A stretch of 64,000 nt of DNA from NCBI GenBank assembly GCA_027624035.1, contig JAQBUI010000015.1, forward strand, positions 1 to 64,000, in the 5' to 3' direction. Below are positions 34,876-43,405 of this stretch, piece by piece. The notes under the pieces are model-generated. The model saw only the letters and a list, made by a program, of their open reading frames with translations. It was not told the DNA's origin and made no database searches. The position numbers and the translations under genes were made by a program. Numbering within the stretch: the first letter of the stretch is position 1; each line of letters begins with the position of its first letter. The stretch comes from Pseudomonadota bacterium (lineage in GTDB: Bacteria; Pseudomonadota; Gammaproteobacteria; Pseudomonadales; Azotimanducaceae).

Positions 34876-35787
34876 ATGTCTGACACCAACTCTGCCACAC
34901 ATTACGAACCCTATTACGTACCCCACAATAGCCGACTGCCGATTTTTGCCTCCATCGGGATTTTCCTGACGGTATTTGGTATCGGCCATATTCTCAACGC
35001 AATGACTGCCGGCACCAGTGGCAGCCTTGGGGTCACCATCCTTTTGATCGGTGGGCTCGTGATGGGCTTTACGCTGTTCAGCTGGTTCGCTGTCGTGATT
35101 CGTGAAAACCATGAGAAGTTGTACAGTGATCAGATGAATCGCTCCTATGTATGGGGAATGAGCTGGTTCATCTTTTCAGAGGTCATGTTTTTTGCGGCGT
35201 TTTTTGGTGCGTTGTTCTATGTTCGTGTCTTCGTGGTTGACTGGCTGGGCGGCGTTGGGGACCGGGGTCCATCCGGCATGCTGTGGCCGGAGTATTCGCC
35301 AGAATGGCCGATGCTGAACACCCCCGATGAGGCCAGATTTCCTGGACCTGAGTCGACCATTCCTCCTTTTCAGCTGCCGTTGCTCAATACGATACTGCTC
35401 GTGACATCAAGCTTCACGGTGACCTTTGCGCACCACGCCATCAAGGAAGCCAATCGAAAGAAGCTGATTGGATGGCTCGGACTCACGATCGCCCTTGGAC
35501 TGATCTTCCTGTTTGTTCAGGCCTATGAATACCATCACGCTTATGTGGACCTGGGTCTGACGCTGGGTTCCGGCATCTATGGCACGACCTTTTTCATGTT
35601 GACCGGCTTCCACGGTGCCCATGTCACCCTGGGCACGATCATGCTGATCGTGATGTTTGGCCGCGCCCTGAAGGGCCACTTCAGCGGCGATGATTGCTTT
35701 GGATTTGAGGCGGCAGCCTGGTACTGGCACTTCGTGGATGTGGTCTGGCTCGGTCTGTTTGTCTTTGTCTACGTCCTCGGTAGCTAG
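34876..35787 (+). CDS. ctaE: Cytochrome c oxidase subunit III
   Basis: A 303-residue seven-helix membrane subunit. WFIFSEVMFFAAFFGALFY, FTVTFAHHAIKEA, QAYEYHHAYVDLGLTLGSG and FHGAHVTLGTIML are conserved, and AWYWHFVDVVWLGLFVFVYV ends the protein. It is 18 bases after ctaG. The 35788-35964 gap that follows shows no gene. Confidence 0.95.
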   Translation: MSDTNSATHYEPYYVPHNSRLPIFASIGIFLTVFGIGHILNAMTAGTSGSLGVTILLIGGLVMGFTLFSWFAVVIRENHEKLYSDQMNRSYVWGMSWFIFSEVMFFAAFFGALFYVRVFVVDWLGGVGDRGPSGMLWPEYSPEWPMLNTPDEARFPGPESTIPPFQLPLLNTILLVTSSFTVTFAHHAIKEANRKKLIGWLGLTIALGLIFLFVQAYEYHHAYVDLGLTLGSGIYGTTFFMLTGFHGAHVTLGTIMLIVMFGRALKGHFSGDDCFGFEAAAWYWHFVDVVWLGLFVFVYVLGS

Positions 35788-35964
35788 GGCGGCGCGTTGG
35801 ACACGAGGTTCACTGGAAGGACGCGCACCCTGAACGAGTGCGCTATCCGCCTGTTAGGACGTGCCCCGGCACACTGATCATCTCCGGCAGGTCATGAACC
35901 CAGCACCAGTCTGGAGACGGTGATCGGCTCGTATGCCGATCAATCCATTTGTCTGGTCCGTGTC

Positions 35965-36192
35965 TCAGGCGGCGTGAACGGCAGACCAGGGTGCATTCAG
36001 GCCCAGGTCGCCGGACCAGAAACCATAGGCGATGAACAGCAGCAGGAGCGCCGCGAGCGATACCCTGACCAGCAGCATTCTAGCCGTTCGTTTACCCCCA
36101 CGGCCCTGATCCACGAGCAGCGTGTACAGGGCACTCCCCAGCGCTACGAGGTTGCCGATGAAGAGCAGGACGATGATGATTTTAAGCCACAT
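35965..36192 (-). CDS. DUF2909-family twin-helix membrane protein
   Basis: A 75-residue protein with two membrane helices (IIIVLLFIGNLVALGSALYTLLV and LLVRVSLAALLLLFIAYGFW) joined by a basic loop GRGGKRTARM. DUF2909 genes are regularly found on the opposite strand between oxidase subunit III and SURF1, exactly as here. ATG 36192 fits the family; the ORF-track start would add 33 codons that overlap the surf1 promoter. Function in oxidase biogenesis is inferred from position. Confidence 0.8.
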   Translation of the reverse strand: MWLKIIIVLLFIGNLVALGSALYTLLVDQGRGGKRTARMLLVRVSLAALLLLFIAYGFWSGDLGLNAPWSAVHAA

Positions 36193-36262
36193 TGCGCGAA
36201 CCGTTGCTGTCGGCGCTGAATTGTCGCTCGAAAGGCCCGCCGACACCACCCGGTAATCAGGC

Positions 36263-36967
36263 ATGTATGTCCTGTTCAACTGGAAGGTCACCGCCTTCAG
36301 CCTGACGTGCGTGCTGGTGTTTGTTCACCTCGGCCTGTGGCAGCTTGAACGTGCCGGGGAAAAGGAAGTTCTGATCATCGAGCAACAGGCGATTGCCGGG
36401 TCCGATCCGTTACCGGGGTCCATGCTGACCCATGAAACGCAAAATGGTACGCCTGTGCATCTGAGGGGCCGCTTTGATACTGAGCGTGTATTGCTACTGG
36501 ACAACCGAATCGTCGATGGTGTCGTGGGGTATGAGGTCCTGATGCTGTTTCGTGATGTTTCACTGCCTGATCCTGTTCTGGTGAACAGGGGCTTTTTGCC
36601 AATGGGCAGGACCCGGAGCGATCTTCCACGGATTCCGGAACTTGTGAGATTGGATATGGCTGAGGGACGCCTGTACTGGCAATCCGAGGGCAAGCCGGTG
36701 TTTCCGGTATCGGGCTGGCCCAAGGTCATCCAGGCAACGAACCCTGTTGAAATCGGCAACATCATGGATGAGTCGATCTACCCTCACGTGGTTCGACTCA
36801 GCGAAAGTGACCCCAACGCGTTGCCCAGAGACTGGCCCCTTACGGTCATTCGCCCGGAGAAACATCTGGGCTATGCAGTCCAGTGGTTCCTGATGGCGAC
36901 TGCAGTGGTGATCGCGTATGGTTTCTTTACACTGCGTCGAGGCAGGGATCATGGAGATGAGGATTGA
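36263..36967 (+). CDS. surf1: SURF1-family oxidase assembly protein
   Basis: A 234-residue inner-membrane protein with one helix at each end and a periplasmic domain, assisting heme a insertion into subunit I. The family sentence LGLWQLERAGEKE lies after the first helix; VLLDNRIVDGVVGYEVL and VLVNRGFLPMGRTR follow; HLGYAVQWFLMATAVVIAYG is the end. It overlaps or abuts the next gene. Confidence 0.92.
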   Translation: MYVLFNWKVTAFSLTCVLVFVHLGLWQLERAGEKEVLIIEQQAIAGSDPLPGSMLTHETQNGTPVHLRGRFDTERVLLLDNRIVDGVVGYEVLMLFRDVSLPDPVLVNRGFLPMGRTRSDLPRIPELVRLDMAEGRLYWQSEGKPVFPVSGWPKVIQATNPVEIGNIMDESIYPHVVRLSESDPNALPRDWPLTVIRPEKHLGYAVQWFLMATAVVIAYGFFTLRRGRDHGDED

Positions 36968-36969
36968 AT

Positions 36970-37530
36970 ATGGATGAGTCAGCACAGGCAGAGGCCACCA
37001 CTGCCAGCCGGGGCAAATTTCTGCTACTCGTCTGTATTGCGTTTGTGCCGATTGTGACCGCTTACCTCATGTATTTCTATATGCCGGACGTGGTCCCTGA
37101 TGGCAGAACCAACCAGGGCCAGTTGATGACGCCACCGGTTCGCATCGATACCATTGCCGGGGCCTTGTCTGATGGCCGCTGGGTCCTGCTGCAATTGGTG
37201 GATGCACCGTGTGAACGGAGGTGTGAAGAGACCCTGCACCTCTCACAACAGCTACGTACCGCGCTCGGCAAGGATTCGTCACGCGTCAGCCGGGCCGTTG
37301 TGGTTGCTCGGGCCGAGGACGCGTCGGATTTGTCCGACGGCAATATCGAAATCGTCGTCGACGCAGTGGGGTTCGAGTCCCTGGCGAAGGTGATCGGTGG
37401 CCCGCCGTCAAACCACATCTTCCTGATGGACCCCAATGGCAATATCATGATGTGGTATTCTCCCGATCAGGTCGGCAAGCCCCTGCTGAAGGACCTGAAG
37501 CACTTGCTTCGAATTTCCAATATCGGGTGA
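36970..37530 (+). CDS. Membrane-anchored CxxxC protein of the oxidase assembly cluster
   Basis: A 186-residue protein with one N-terminal helix (FLLLVCIAFVPIVTAYLMYFY) and a thioredoxin-like periplasmic domain. Its motif APCERRCEE has the CxxxC spacing of Sco copper chaperones, and NHIFLMDPNGNIMMWYSP resembles the strand before the Sco histidine, which here is not seen. Start ATG 36970 has GAGGA upstream; TTG 36964, overlapping the surf1 stop, is an alternative. Related unnamed genes sit here in other gammaproteobacteria. A redox or copper role is inferred. Confidence 0.7.
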   Translation: MDESAQAEATTASRGKFLLLVCIAFVPIVTAYLMYFYMPDVVPDGRTNQGQLMTPPVRIDTIAGALSDGRWVLLQLVDAPCERRCEETLHLSQQLRTALGKDSSRVSRAVVVARAEDASDLSDGNIEIVVDAVGFESLAKVIGGPPSNHIFLMDPNGNIMMWYSPDQVGKPLLKDLKHLLRISNIG

Positions 37531-37590
37531 CCTTGTGGCATCAGCTTATGTAGAATCCAATTTCGTCCTACCCGCAATCATCATTGGATC

Positions 37591-38499
37591 GTGACCGAAC
37601 TGACACATAGCCAGACGATGTCATCGCCTTCCTGGCGAGACTATCTAGAGATGTGCAAACCACGCGTGGTTCTGCTGATGCTGCTGTGCACTCTGGTCGG
37701 TATGTTTCTAGCCACCTCCGGGGGAGTGCCCTGGAATATCCTGCTGTTTGGCAACCTGGGTGTGGCCCTCGTGGCCGGTTCTGCGGCGGCATTGAACCAT
37801 CTGCTGGATGCCTCCATCGACGCCAAAATGGCCAGGACCCACAATCGGCCCATTGCCCAGGGCAGGGTCAGTAGTCTTCAGGGTGGTATCTTTATTGGAG
37901 TAACAGGTATTGCCGGTGTCGCGATACTGGCGCTGCTGGTCAATCCATTGACGGCCTGGCTGAATGTCGCGTCCTGGATTGGATACGGGGTCATCTATAC
38001 CGCGTATCTGAAGCGGGCGACGCCCCAGAATATCGTCATTGGGGGCCTGTTTGGTGCGGCGCCGCCGCTGTTTGGCTGGACGGCGGTCACGGGAAGCATT
38101 GATGGCGGCGGGCTGCTCCTGGTTCTGATCATCTTCGCCTGGACCCCGCCACACTTCTGGGCGCTGGCCATTGACCGGATTGAAGATTACCGGAACGTGG
38201 ACGTCCCGATGCTGCCAGTGACCCACGGCGAGCAATACACGAAGGTGCACATCCTTCTGTATACGATCATCATGATTCTGGTGTCATTGCTGCCGTATGT
38301 TATCGGCATGAGCAACCTGTTGTACCTGGCGTCCGCGGTGGCGCTCGGCGCGGGCTTTCTGTACTGGAGCATCGTGTTATTGAAAGGGACCCATCCGAAT
38401 GCCCCGATTGAGACTTTTCGCTATTCGATCTTCTATCTGATGGCGCTCTTCGTGGCGCTGCTGGTGGACCACTATCTGCTACCTGTCGGTTATCTCTAG
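37591..38499 (+). CDS. ctaB: Protoheme IX farnesyltransferase (heme O synthase)
   Basis: A 302-residue UbiA-family membrane prenyltransferase that adds farnesyl to heme b. The first metal-diphosphate motif reads NHLLDASIDAKMARTHNRP; the second is WTPPHFWALAIDRIEDYRNVDVPML. The called start is GTG; ATG 37618 is possible and neither has a strong ribosome-binding site. In relatives ctaA (heme A synthase) precedes this gene, but only 60 bases separate it from the upstream gene here. Confidence 0.93.
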   Translation: MTELTHSQTMSSPSWRDYLEMCKPRVVLLMLLCTLVGMFLATSGGVPWNILLFGNLGVALVAGSAAALNHLLDASIDAKMARTHNRPIAQGRVSSLQGGIFIGVTGIAGVAILALLVNPLTAWLNVASWIGYGVIYTAYLKRATPQNIVIGGLFGAAPPLFGWTAVTGSIDGGGLLLVLIIFAWTPPHFWALAIDRIEDYRNVDVPMLPVTHGEQYTKVHILLYTIIMILVSLLPYVIGMSNLLYLASAVALGAGFLYWSIVLLKGTHPNAPIETFRYSIFYLMALFVALLVDHYLLPVGYL

Positions 38500-38510
38500 C
38501 ATGGTTCGCG

Positions 38511-39122
38511 GTGGATAGCGGCGTTCGAAACACGCTCCTTGTCACCCTGGCGCTCATCGCGATGGTGTTGGGTGCCCTGGTGGCGAGCGTGATGCTACGG
38601 GGCCCCTCCGAAGATGAACTGCGGTCGCTTGGTTACTATCGCCTGGAAACGCCGAGGCCGATAGCGGACTTCTCGATGCGGGATGACGAGGGCCGTGTCG
38701 TCTCCAGGACTGACCTGGAAGGCAGGTGGTCGCTGCTGTTTTTCGGCTTCACCTTCTGTCCGGACATTTGTCCAACCACGCTGTCCGTTCTCAATGAAGC
38801 GCGGCGCAGGATGTCCGAGCCGCCAAACATCGTGATGGTCAGCGTAGACCCTGACAGGGATACGCCGGCCGTACTGGCCCGCTACGTGAAGAGCTTCAAC
38901 CCGGAGTTTGCAGGTTTTACCGGCAGCTTTGATGAAACCGTTTCGCTCGCCCAGCAGCTCAACGTCGCGTTTGGCAAAGTCCCGGGGCCGGACCCCGGCA
39001 GTTACCTCGTTGATCACACTGCGAGCCTGGTGGTGATTGACCCCCAGGGGCGGTATGTCGGATTCATCAAGCCACCTCACCGGGCAAGCAATATTGTCGC
39101 CATTACGGAAACGTTCCGTTAA
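38511..39122 (+). CDS. sco: SCO1/SenC-family copper chaperone
   Basis: A 203-residue membrane-anchored thioredoxin-like protein that matures the CuA site of subunit II. GFTFCPDICPTTL carries the CxxxC copper motif and YLVDHTASLVVIDP the third ligand, histidine. It starts with GTG 11 bases after ctaB and closes the oxidase operon. Confidence 0.92.
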   Translation: MDSGVRNTLLVTLALIAMVLGALVASVMLRGPSEDELRSLGYYRLETPRPIADFSMRDDEGRVVSRTDLEGRWSLLFFGFTFCPDICPTTLSVLNEARRRMSEPPNIVMVSVDPDRDTPAVLARYVKSFNPEFAGFTGSFDETVSLAQQLNVAFGKVPGPDPGSYLVDHTASLVVIDPQGRYVGFIKPPHRASNIVAITETFR

Positions 39123-39158
39123 GCCCGGACGTTCCGGTGGCAAGCCGCGGCTTCTCAG

Positions 39159-40085
39159 CTATTCATTGAAATGGCGAAGCAGTGCCAGGAATTCTTCGGG
39201 ATCTTTCAATGGTTCGCCGGGCTCGCCGCTCAGTAGCCTGGTGACCGCAAATCGAGCCGCCGCAAACTTTTGAAACAGAGGCAGGTATTCGACCTCGGCA
39301 TCAGACAGTTCCCGCTCGCTCTGGTAGCCGTCCAGCAGCGCCTGACGTTTGTCCGGCTCGATACGCCCGTCGTCGCCCGTGCACCAGGCGTTGATACAGA
39401 TTGCAACGTCCTGAATCAGGAAGTCGGTGCACGAGTGGTAGAAATCCAGCACGCCGGTGAGTTCATCGCCGGCAAACAGAACATTGTCCTTGAAGAGATC
39501 GCCGTGAATGATTCCTCTTGGCAGCGCGAGTTCCTGGGCCGCCTCATATTCACTGGCGAGTAGTTGCAGGGTAGTTCTGTCTGCGTCCGACAGACTGGTA
39601 TCGTCCGGCAGCCCGGTTGCCAGCGTGTCGGACATCCACTGGTCTGAATATGGGTTATCACGGTGGGCATCCTCCGTCGCGAGCGTGGCGTGCATCGTGC
39701 CGAGGATCTGTCCGACCTGGCGGCAATGTCTGGCCTCGGCGGCGTCAATATGGGTCCCTTCAAGTCTGGGAAACAGCATCGTTGGCTTGCCGCAGAAAAT
39801 AGTAGAGGTCATGCCATCCAGGGTCTGCTTCGGAGCCGAAACGGGTAGCCCGAAGTAAAACAGGTGACGCATGATGCGGCTGAAAAATGGGACTTCGGCG
39901 AACGAGTGATTCTCGATAATCGTCAGCACGAATTCGGCGGGCTCTGAATCCTTTGCCAGGGTCACGAAGTAGTTGGAGTTTTCGATTCCAGCACCGATAG
40001 CCTCAAAGGAGACCAGTGTCCCCAGGCCATACATGGTGAGGTAACGTTCAAGAGCCGACTGCTCAAAGTGGGTAAATACTGCCAT
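39159..40085 (-). CDS. thrB: Homoserine kinase (ThrB, aminoglycoside-phosphotransferase-like type)
   Basis: A 308-residue kinase of the choline-kinase/APH fold that phosphorylates homoserine for threonine synthesis. GAGIENSNYFVTL is the nucleotide loop, LPRGIIHGDLFKDNVLF the catalytic loop, and GVLDFYHSC the metal-binding segment. ATG 40085 opens the typical MAVFTHFEQSALERYL; the 66-codon extension in the ORF track is only a translated tandem repeat. With DUF2782 and polA it forms an arrangement known from Pseudomonas. thrC is elsewhere in the window. Confidence 0.92.
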   Translation of the reverse strand: MAVFTHFEQSALERYLTMYGLGTLVSFEAIGAGIENSNYFVTLAKDSEPAEFVLTIIENHSFAEVPFFSRIMRHLFYFGLPVSAPKQTLDGMTSTIFCGKPTMLFPRLEGTHIDAAEARHCRQVGQILGTMHATLATEDAHRDNPYSDQWMSDTLATGLPDDTSLSDADRTTLQLLASEYEAAQELALPRGIIHGDLFKDNVLFAGDELTGVLDFYHSCTDFLIQDVAICINAWCTGDDGRIEPDKRQALLDGYQSERELSDAEVEYLPLFQKFAAARFAVTRLLSGEPGEPLKDPEEFLALLRHFNE

Positions 40086-40111
40086 AGTGCGTTCAATCTG
40101 TTTCCGGTTAA

Positions 40112-40285
40112 GAGCCCTCAGCGTGCCCGGGTCGGCCACGCCGTTGTCGTGCCGGGAAGTTTTCCTTACGGCACAGCGTGCGGCCAGAACTTCCATGAGA
40201 GCCCTCAGCGTGCCCGGGTCGGCCACGCCGTTGTCGTGCCGGGAAGTTTTCCGGACGGTACAGCGTGCGGCCAGAACTTCCATGA
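40112..40285. repeat. Tandem 87-bp repeat, members of a dispersed repeat family
   Basis: Two copies (40112-40198, 40199-40285) differ at only a few bases in the middle (TTCCTTACGGCAC versus TTCCGGACGGTAC). Related single copies lie at 56376-56460, 57895-57983 and 61586-61650. The shared minus-strand pattern includes TTCCGGCC...GGAA...TTCC...GACGACNNCGGC...GGGCACG. It occupies the space between DUF2782 and thrB. Confidence 0.85.
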
Positions 40286-40289
40286 AAGA

Positions 40290-40604
40290 CTACCATTCCA
40301 CAATAACCCACTTCGGGTAGAGATGCCTGTGGCCCTCTAGACCCTCATAGTGGGGCGAGCCATCGGCGGGTGCCAGGTAGTACGGCCTGCCCTTTTTCGG
40401 TACCACCTTGATCAGCATCAGGATACCGTTACGGCGGTATTCGTAGACGGTTCGATCCTTGCCCTCGATGATTTCAATGTCGTCGGAGGCCGACCTGGCG
40501 TTGCGACTGTCATCTTCATAGCCAGCGCCCAGGCATGACGGAGCGCCCGTGACGCCTGCCGTAATTGCCCCGGCGAGAGTCATTGAAATAAGCGTTCTGT
40601 TCAA
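40290..40604 (-). CDS. DUF2782-family exported protein
   Basis: A 104-residue protein with a signal peptide (MNRTLISMTLAGAITAGVTG) and the DUF2782 core TVYEYRRNGILMLIKVVPKKGRPYYL ending in WVIVEW. Members are consistently encoded between polA and thrB. Function unknown; periplasmic location is likely. It is divergent from polA across 49 bases. Confidence 0.85.
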   Translation of the reverse strand: MNRTLISMTLAGAITAGVTGAPSCLGAGYEDDSRNARSASDDIEIIEGKDRTVYEYRRNGILMLIKVVPKKGRPYYLAPADGSPHYEGLEGHRHLYPKWVIVEW

Positions 40605-40653
40605 AGCTTTTCGTTCAAAGTATGGTGGCGACGTCAGACCTTGGGAATTCGCG

Positions 40654-43329
40654 ATGCAAGACCATTACCAACTCGTGCTAATCGACGCGTCATCGTACCT
40701 TTTTCGGGCATTCCATGCACTACCGTCACTGACCACTTCAGGCGGCCAGCCAACAGGTGCCATCAAGGGCGTGATCAGCATGATCAGGAAGTTGATGAGC
40801 GACTTTCCGGACAGCCATATCGCCTGCGTATTCGACGCCAAGGGGAAGTCTTTCCGTAACGATCTGTACCCGGAGTATAAGGCCAACCGGACCGCCATGC
40901 CGGATGAACTAAGACAGCAGATTACGCCGATTCACGAGATCATCCGGCTGATGGGCGTGCCCATCCTGATGGAAGACGGCGTTGAGGCAGACGACGTGAT
41001 CGGTACCCTCGCCAGCCAGGCAATCGGTGAAGGCATGAATGTGCTGATCTCGACCGGCGATAAGGACATGGCCCAACTCGTCAACGCCAACGTCACGCTG
41101 ATCAATACCATGACAGAGAGTGTCATGGACGAGACCGGTGTGGTCGATAAGTTTGGCGTTAAGCCCACCCAGATTGTCGACTACCTGGCGCTAGTGGGCG
41201 ACACCTCCGACAACATCCCGGGTGTACCGAAGTGTGGCCCCAAGACCGCAGTGAGGTGGTTGCTCGAGTATGAATCCCTGGGCGGTGTGATGGAGCACGC
41301 CGATGAGATCAAGGGCAAGGTTGGTGAGAATCTACGAGAATCACTCGATCATCTGCCCATGTCCTATCAGCTAGCCAGTATCCGGATGGATGTGCCCCTC
41401 ACGCATACCCTGTCGGAGCTGACGCTGGGTGCCCCGGACAAGGATGCCCTGCTGGACGTCTTCAAGAATCTTGAATTCAAGACCTGGGTCGATGAGCTGA
41501 GCACCGGGGAGGATTCGACCGTCGAACCCGCGCGGGTGCAAGTGCAGGTTCTGGATTCCCCGGAACTGGTACGGCAGTGGGCGGAAGGCTGCCCGGGGCC
41601 CGCCGCGCTCGCCGTCGCCGTGCACACCGCGGGCAGCGTCTACATCGACGCCAGTCTTGCCGGGCTCTCGCTCTGTTACGAATCGGGTGCTGCGGCCTAT
41701 GTGCCACTTGGCCATGAAGGTTGTGATGCCGCCACCGGCCAGGTGCTTCTGCAGGTGTTGCAGCCAGTGCTGGAGGCGCCGGGGCGGCAGATTGTGGGTC
41801 ACGATCTCAAGTACGCCTTGAATGTACTGGGCGAACGGGGGGTCAATTTCCGGCCAGGCTTTGACACCATGCTGGCCTCCTACGTCCTGAACTCTGTGGC
41901 TTCCCGGCATGGACTGGAAGACCTCGCGTTGAAACACCTTGGCCGCCACGTTCGGACCCTTGAGGACGTGGCTGGCAAGGGCGCCAAACAGACACCGTTT
42001 GATCAATTGTCGGTAGATTCCGCTGCGGGTTTTGCTGCCGAGCAGGTCGCAGCCTTATTCGAACTGCACACTGTCCTTCGGCACAAGCTGGACGAGGTTC
42101 CTTCACTGGCAGTCGTCTACGACGACATCGAGCTTCCTTTGACGGCGATCCTGTCCAGGATGGAGCGTCACGGCGTGCTGCTGGATTCAGAATTGCTGAC
42201 GAATCAGAGTGGCGAGTTGGAATCCCGGCTGGAGGAGCTGACGAGTCAGGCGTATGACCTCGCGGGCGAGACATTCAATCTGGGTTCCACCAAACAGCTA
42301 CAGGAGATCTTTTTCGACAAGCTTGGCCTACCGGTACTGAAAAAGACGCCAAAGGGCGCGCCGTCGACAGCGGAACCGGTTCTGGCTGAACTGGCTCTGG
42401 ACTATCCTCTGCCCCAGGTCATCATGGACTATCGGGGCCTGTCCAAGCTCAAATCCACCTATACCGATCAACTTCCGAAACAGGTGCAGCCCTCGACTGG
42501 CCGGGTTCATACGTCATACCATCAGGCGGTGGCGGCGACCGGTCGCCTGTCCAGCACGGACCCCAATCTGCAGAACATTCCCATCCGGACAGAGGAAGGC
42601 CGTCGTATTCGCAAGGCTTTCATTGCCCCGGAGGGCATGGTGCTGGTGGCGGCAGACTACTCCCAGATCGAGCTGCGGATCATGGCTCATCTTTCCGGAG
42701 ACGATGGTTTGATTGATGCCTTCAACAACAGACTCGACATCCATCAGGCAACCGCGGCTGAAGTATTTGGTCTTCCTCTTGAAGAGGTCAAGGACTATCA
42801 GCGACGAAGTGCCAAGGCCATCAATTTTGGGTTGATCTACGGCATGTCAGCCTTCGGACTGGCACGACAGCTGGGCATCGCCCGCAATGATGCCCAGGCC
42901 TATATCGATCTGTATTTTGACCGTTACCCGGGAGTGCGAGCGTATATGGACAGCGTCCGTACGCTCGCGGCAGAGCAGGGTTATGTGGAGACCATTTTTG
43001 GGCGACGGCTTTATTTGCCGGAGATCAACGCCAAGAACTTTCAACGGCGTCAGGCTGCAGAGCGAACGGCCATCAATGCCCCCATGCAGGGCAGCGCAGC
43101 GGACATCATCAAGCGGGCCATGCTTGCCGTGGACGCCTGGCTTGAGGCTGCCGATGTTGATGCGCGCATGATCATGCAGGTTCACGATGAACTGGTGCTG
43201 GAGGTGGCCGAGGGTCTTGAGACCGAAGTGACGGATGAACTGGTGCGGAGAATGACGTCTGCAGCAGACCTGCGAATTCCCCTCGAAGTAGATACCGGTA
43301 GCGGCAGAGACTGGGATGCCGCTCACTGA
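40654..43329 (+). CDS. polA: DNA polymerase I with inactive 3'-5' exonuclease domain
   Basis: An 891-residue repair and Okazaki-fragment polymerase. The 5' nuclease has GVEADDVIGTLA and STGDKDMAQLV. Polymerase motifs A (LVAADYSQIELRIMAHLS), B (RRSAKAINFGLIYGMSAFG) and C (MQVHDELVLEV) are intact. The 3'-5' exonuclease domain keeps its length but lacks every catalytic residue: the DxE site reads AVAVHTAG (near 320), KYD is KYALNVL (near 388), and YAAED is FAAEQ (near 460). ATG 40654 is preferred, as the extension overlaps DUF2782. The downstream gap holds an sRNA candidate. Confidence 0.95.
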   Translation: MQDHYQLVLIDASSYLFRAFHALPSLTTSGGQPTGAIKGVISMIRKLMSDFPDSHIACVFDAKGKSFRNDLYPEYKANRTAMPDELRQQITPIHEIIRLMGVPILMEDGVEADDVIGTLASQAIGEGMNVLISTGDKDMAQLVNANVTLINTMTESVMDETGVVDKFGVKPTQIVDYLALVGDTSDNIPGVPKCGPKTAVRWLLEYESLGGVMEHADEIKGKVGENLRESLDHLPMSYQLASIRMDVPLTHTLSELTLGAPDKDALLDVFKNLEFKTWVDELSTGEDSTVEPARVQVQVLDSPELVRQWAEGCPGPAALAVAVHTAGSVYIDASLAGLSLCYESGAAAYVPLGHEGCDAATGQVLLQVLQPVLEAPGRQIVGHDLKYALNVLGERGVNFRPGFDTMLASYVLNSVASRHGLEDLALKHLGRHVRTLEDVAGKGAKQTPFDQLSVDSAAGFAAEQVAALFELHTVLRHKLDEVPSLAVVYDDIELPLTAILSRMERHGVLLDSELLTNQSGELESRLEELTSQAYDLAGETFNLGSTKQLQEIFFDKLGLPVLKKTPKGAPSTAEPVLAELALDYPLPQVIMDYRGLSKLKSTYTDQLPKQVQPSTGRVHTSYHQAVAATGRLSSTDPNLQNIPIRTEEGRRIRKAFIAPEGMVLVAADYSQIELRIMAHLSGDDGLIDAFNNRLDIHQATAAEVFGLPLEEVKDYQRRSAKAINFGLIYGMSAFGLARQLGIARNDAQAYIDLYFDRYPGVRAYMDSVRTLAAEQGYVETIFGRRLYLPEINAKNFQRRQAAERTAINAPMQGSAADIIKRAMLAVDAWLEAADVDARMIMQVHDELVLEVAEGLETEVTDELVRRMTSAADLRIPLEVDTGSGRDWDAAH

Positions 43330-43372
43330 CTCGCGCCGCGTTGTGGAATTCCAAAAAAAAGTTCGGCGACCT

Positions 43373-43401
43373 GGAACTTTGTTCCGCTGGCCTAGTCTTA
43401 A
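43373..43401 (+). promoter_or_regulatory. Sigma-E/AlgU-like promoter in the polA-engB gap
   Basis: GGAACTT (43373-43379), a 16-base spacer, and TCTTAA (43396-43401) resemble the extracytoplasmic sigma factor consensus GGAACTT-N16/17-TCTGA. GGAACTTTGTTCC is also a perfect palindrome. It stands in front of the sRNA candidate. Confidence 0.5.
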
Positions 43402-43405
43402 ATAT

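Noticed and set aside
40086-40283. 66-residue N-terminal extension of ThrB
   Set aside because: It is the translation of the 87-bp tandem repeat (29 codons per unit, hence open); the family start is at 40085.
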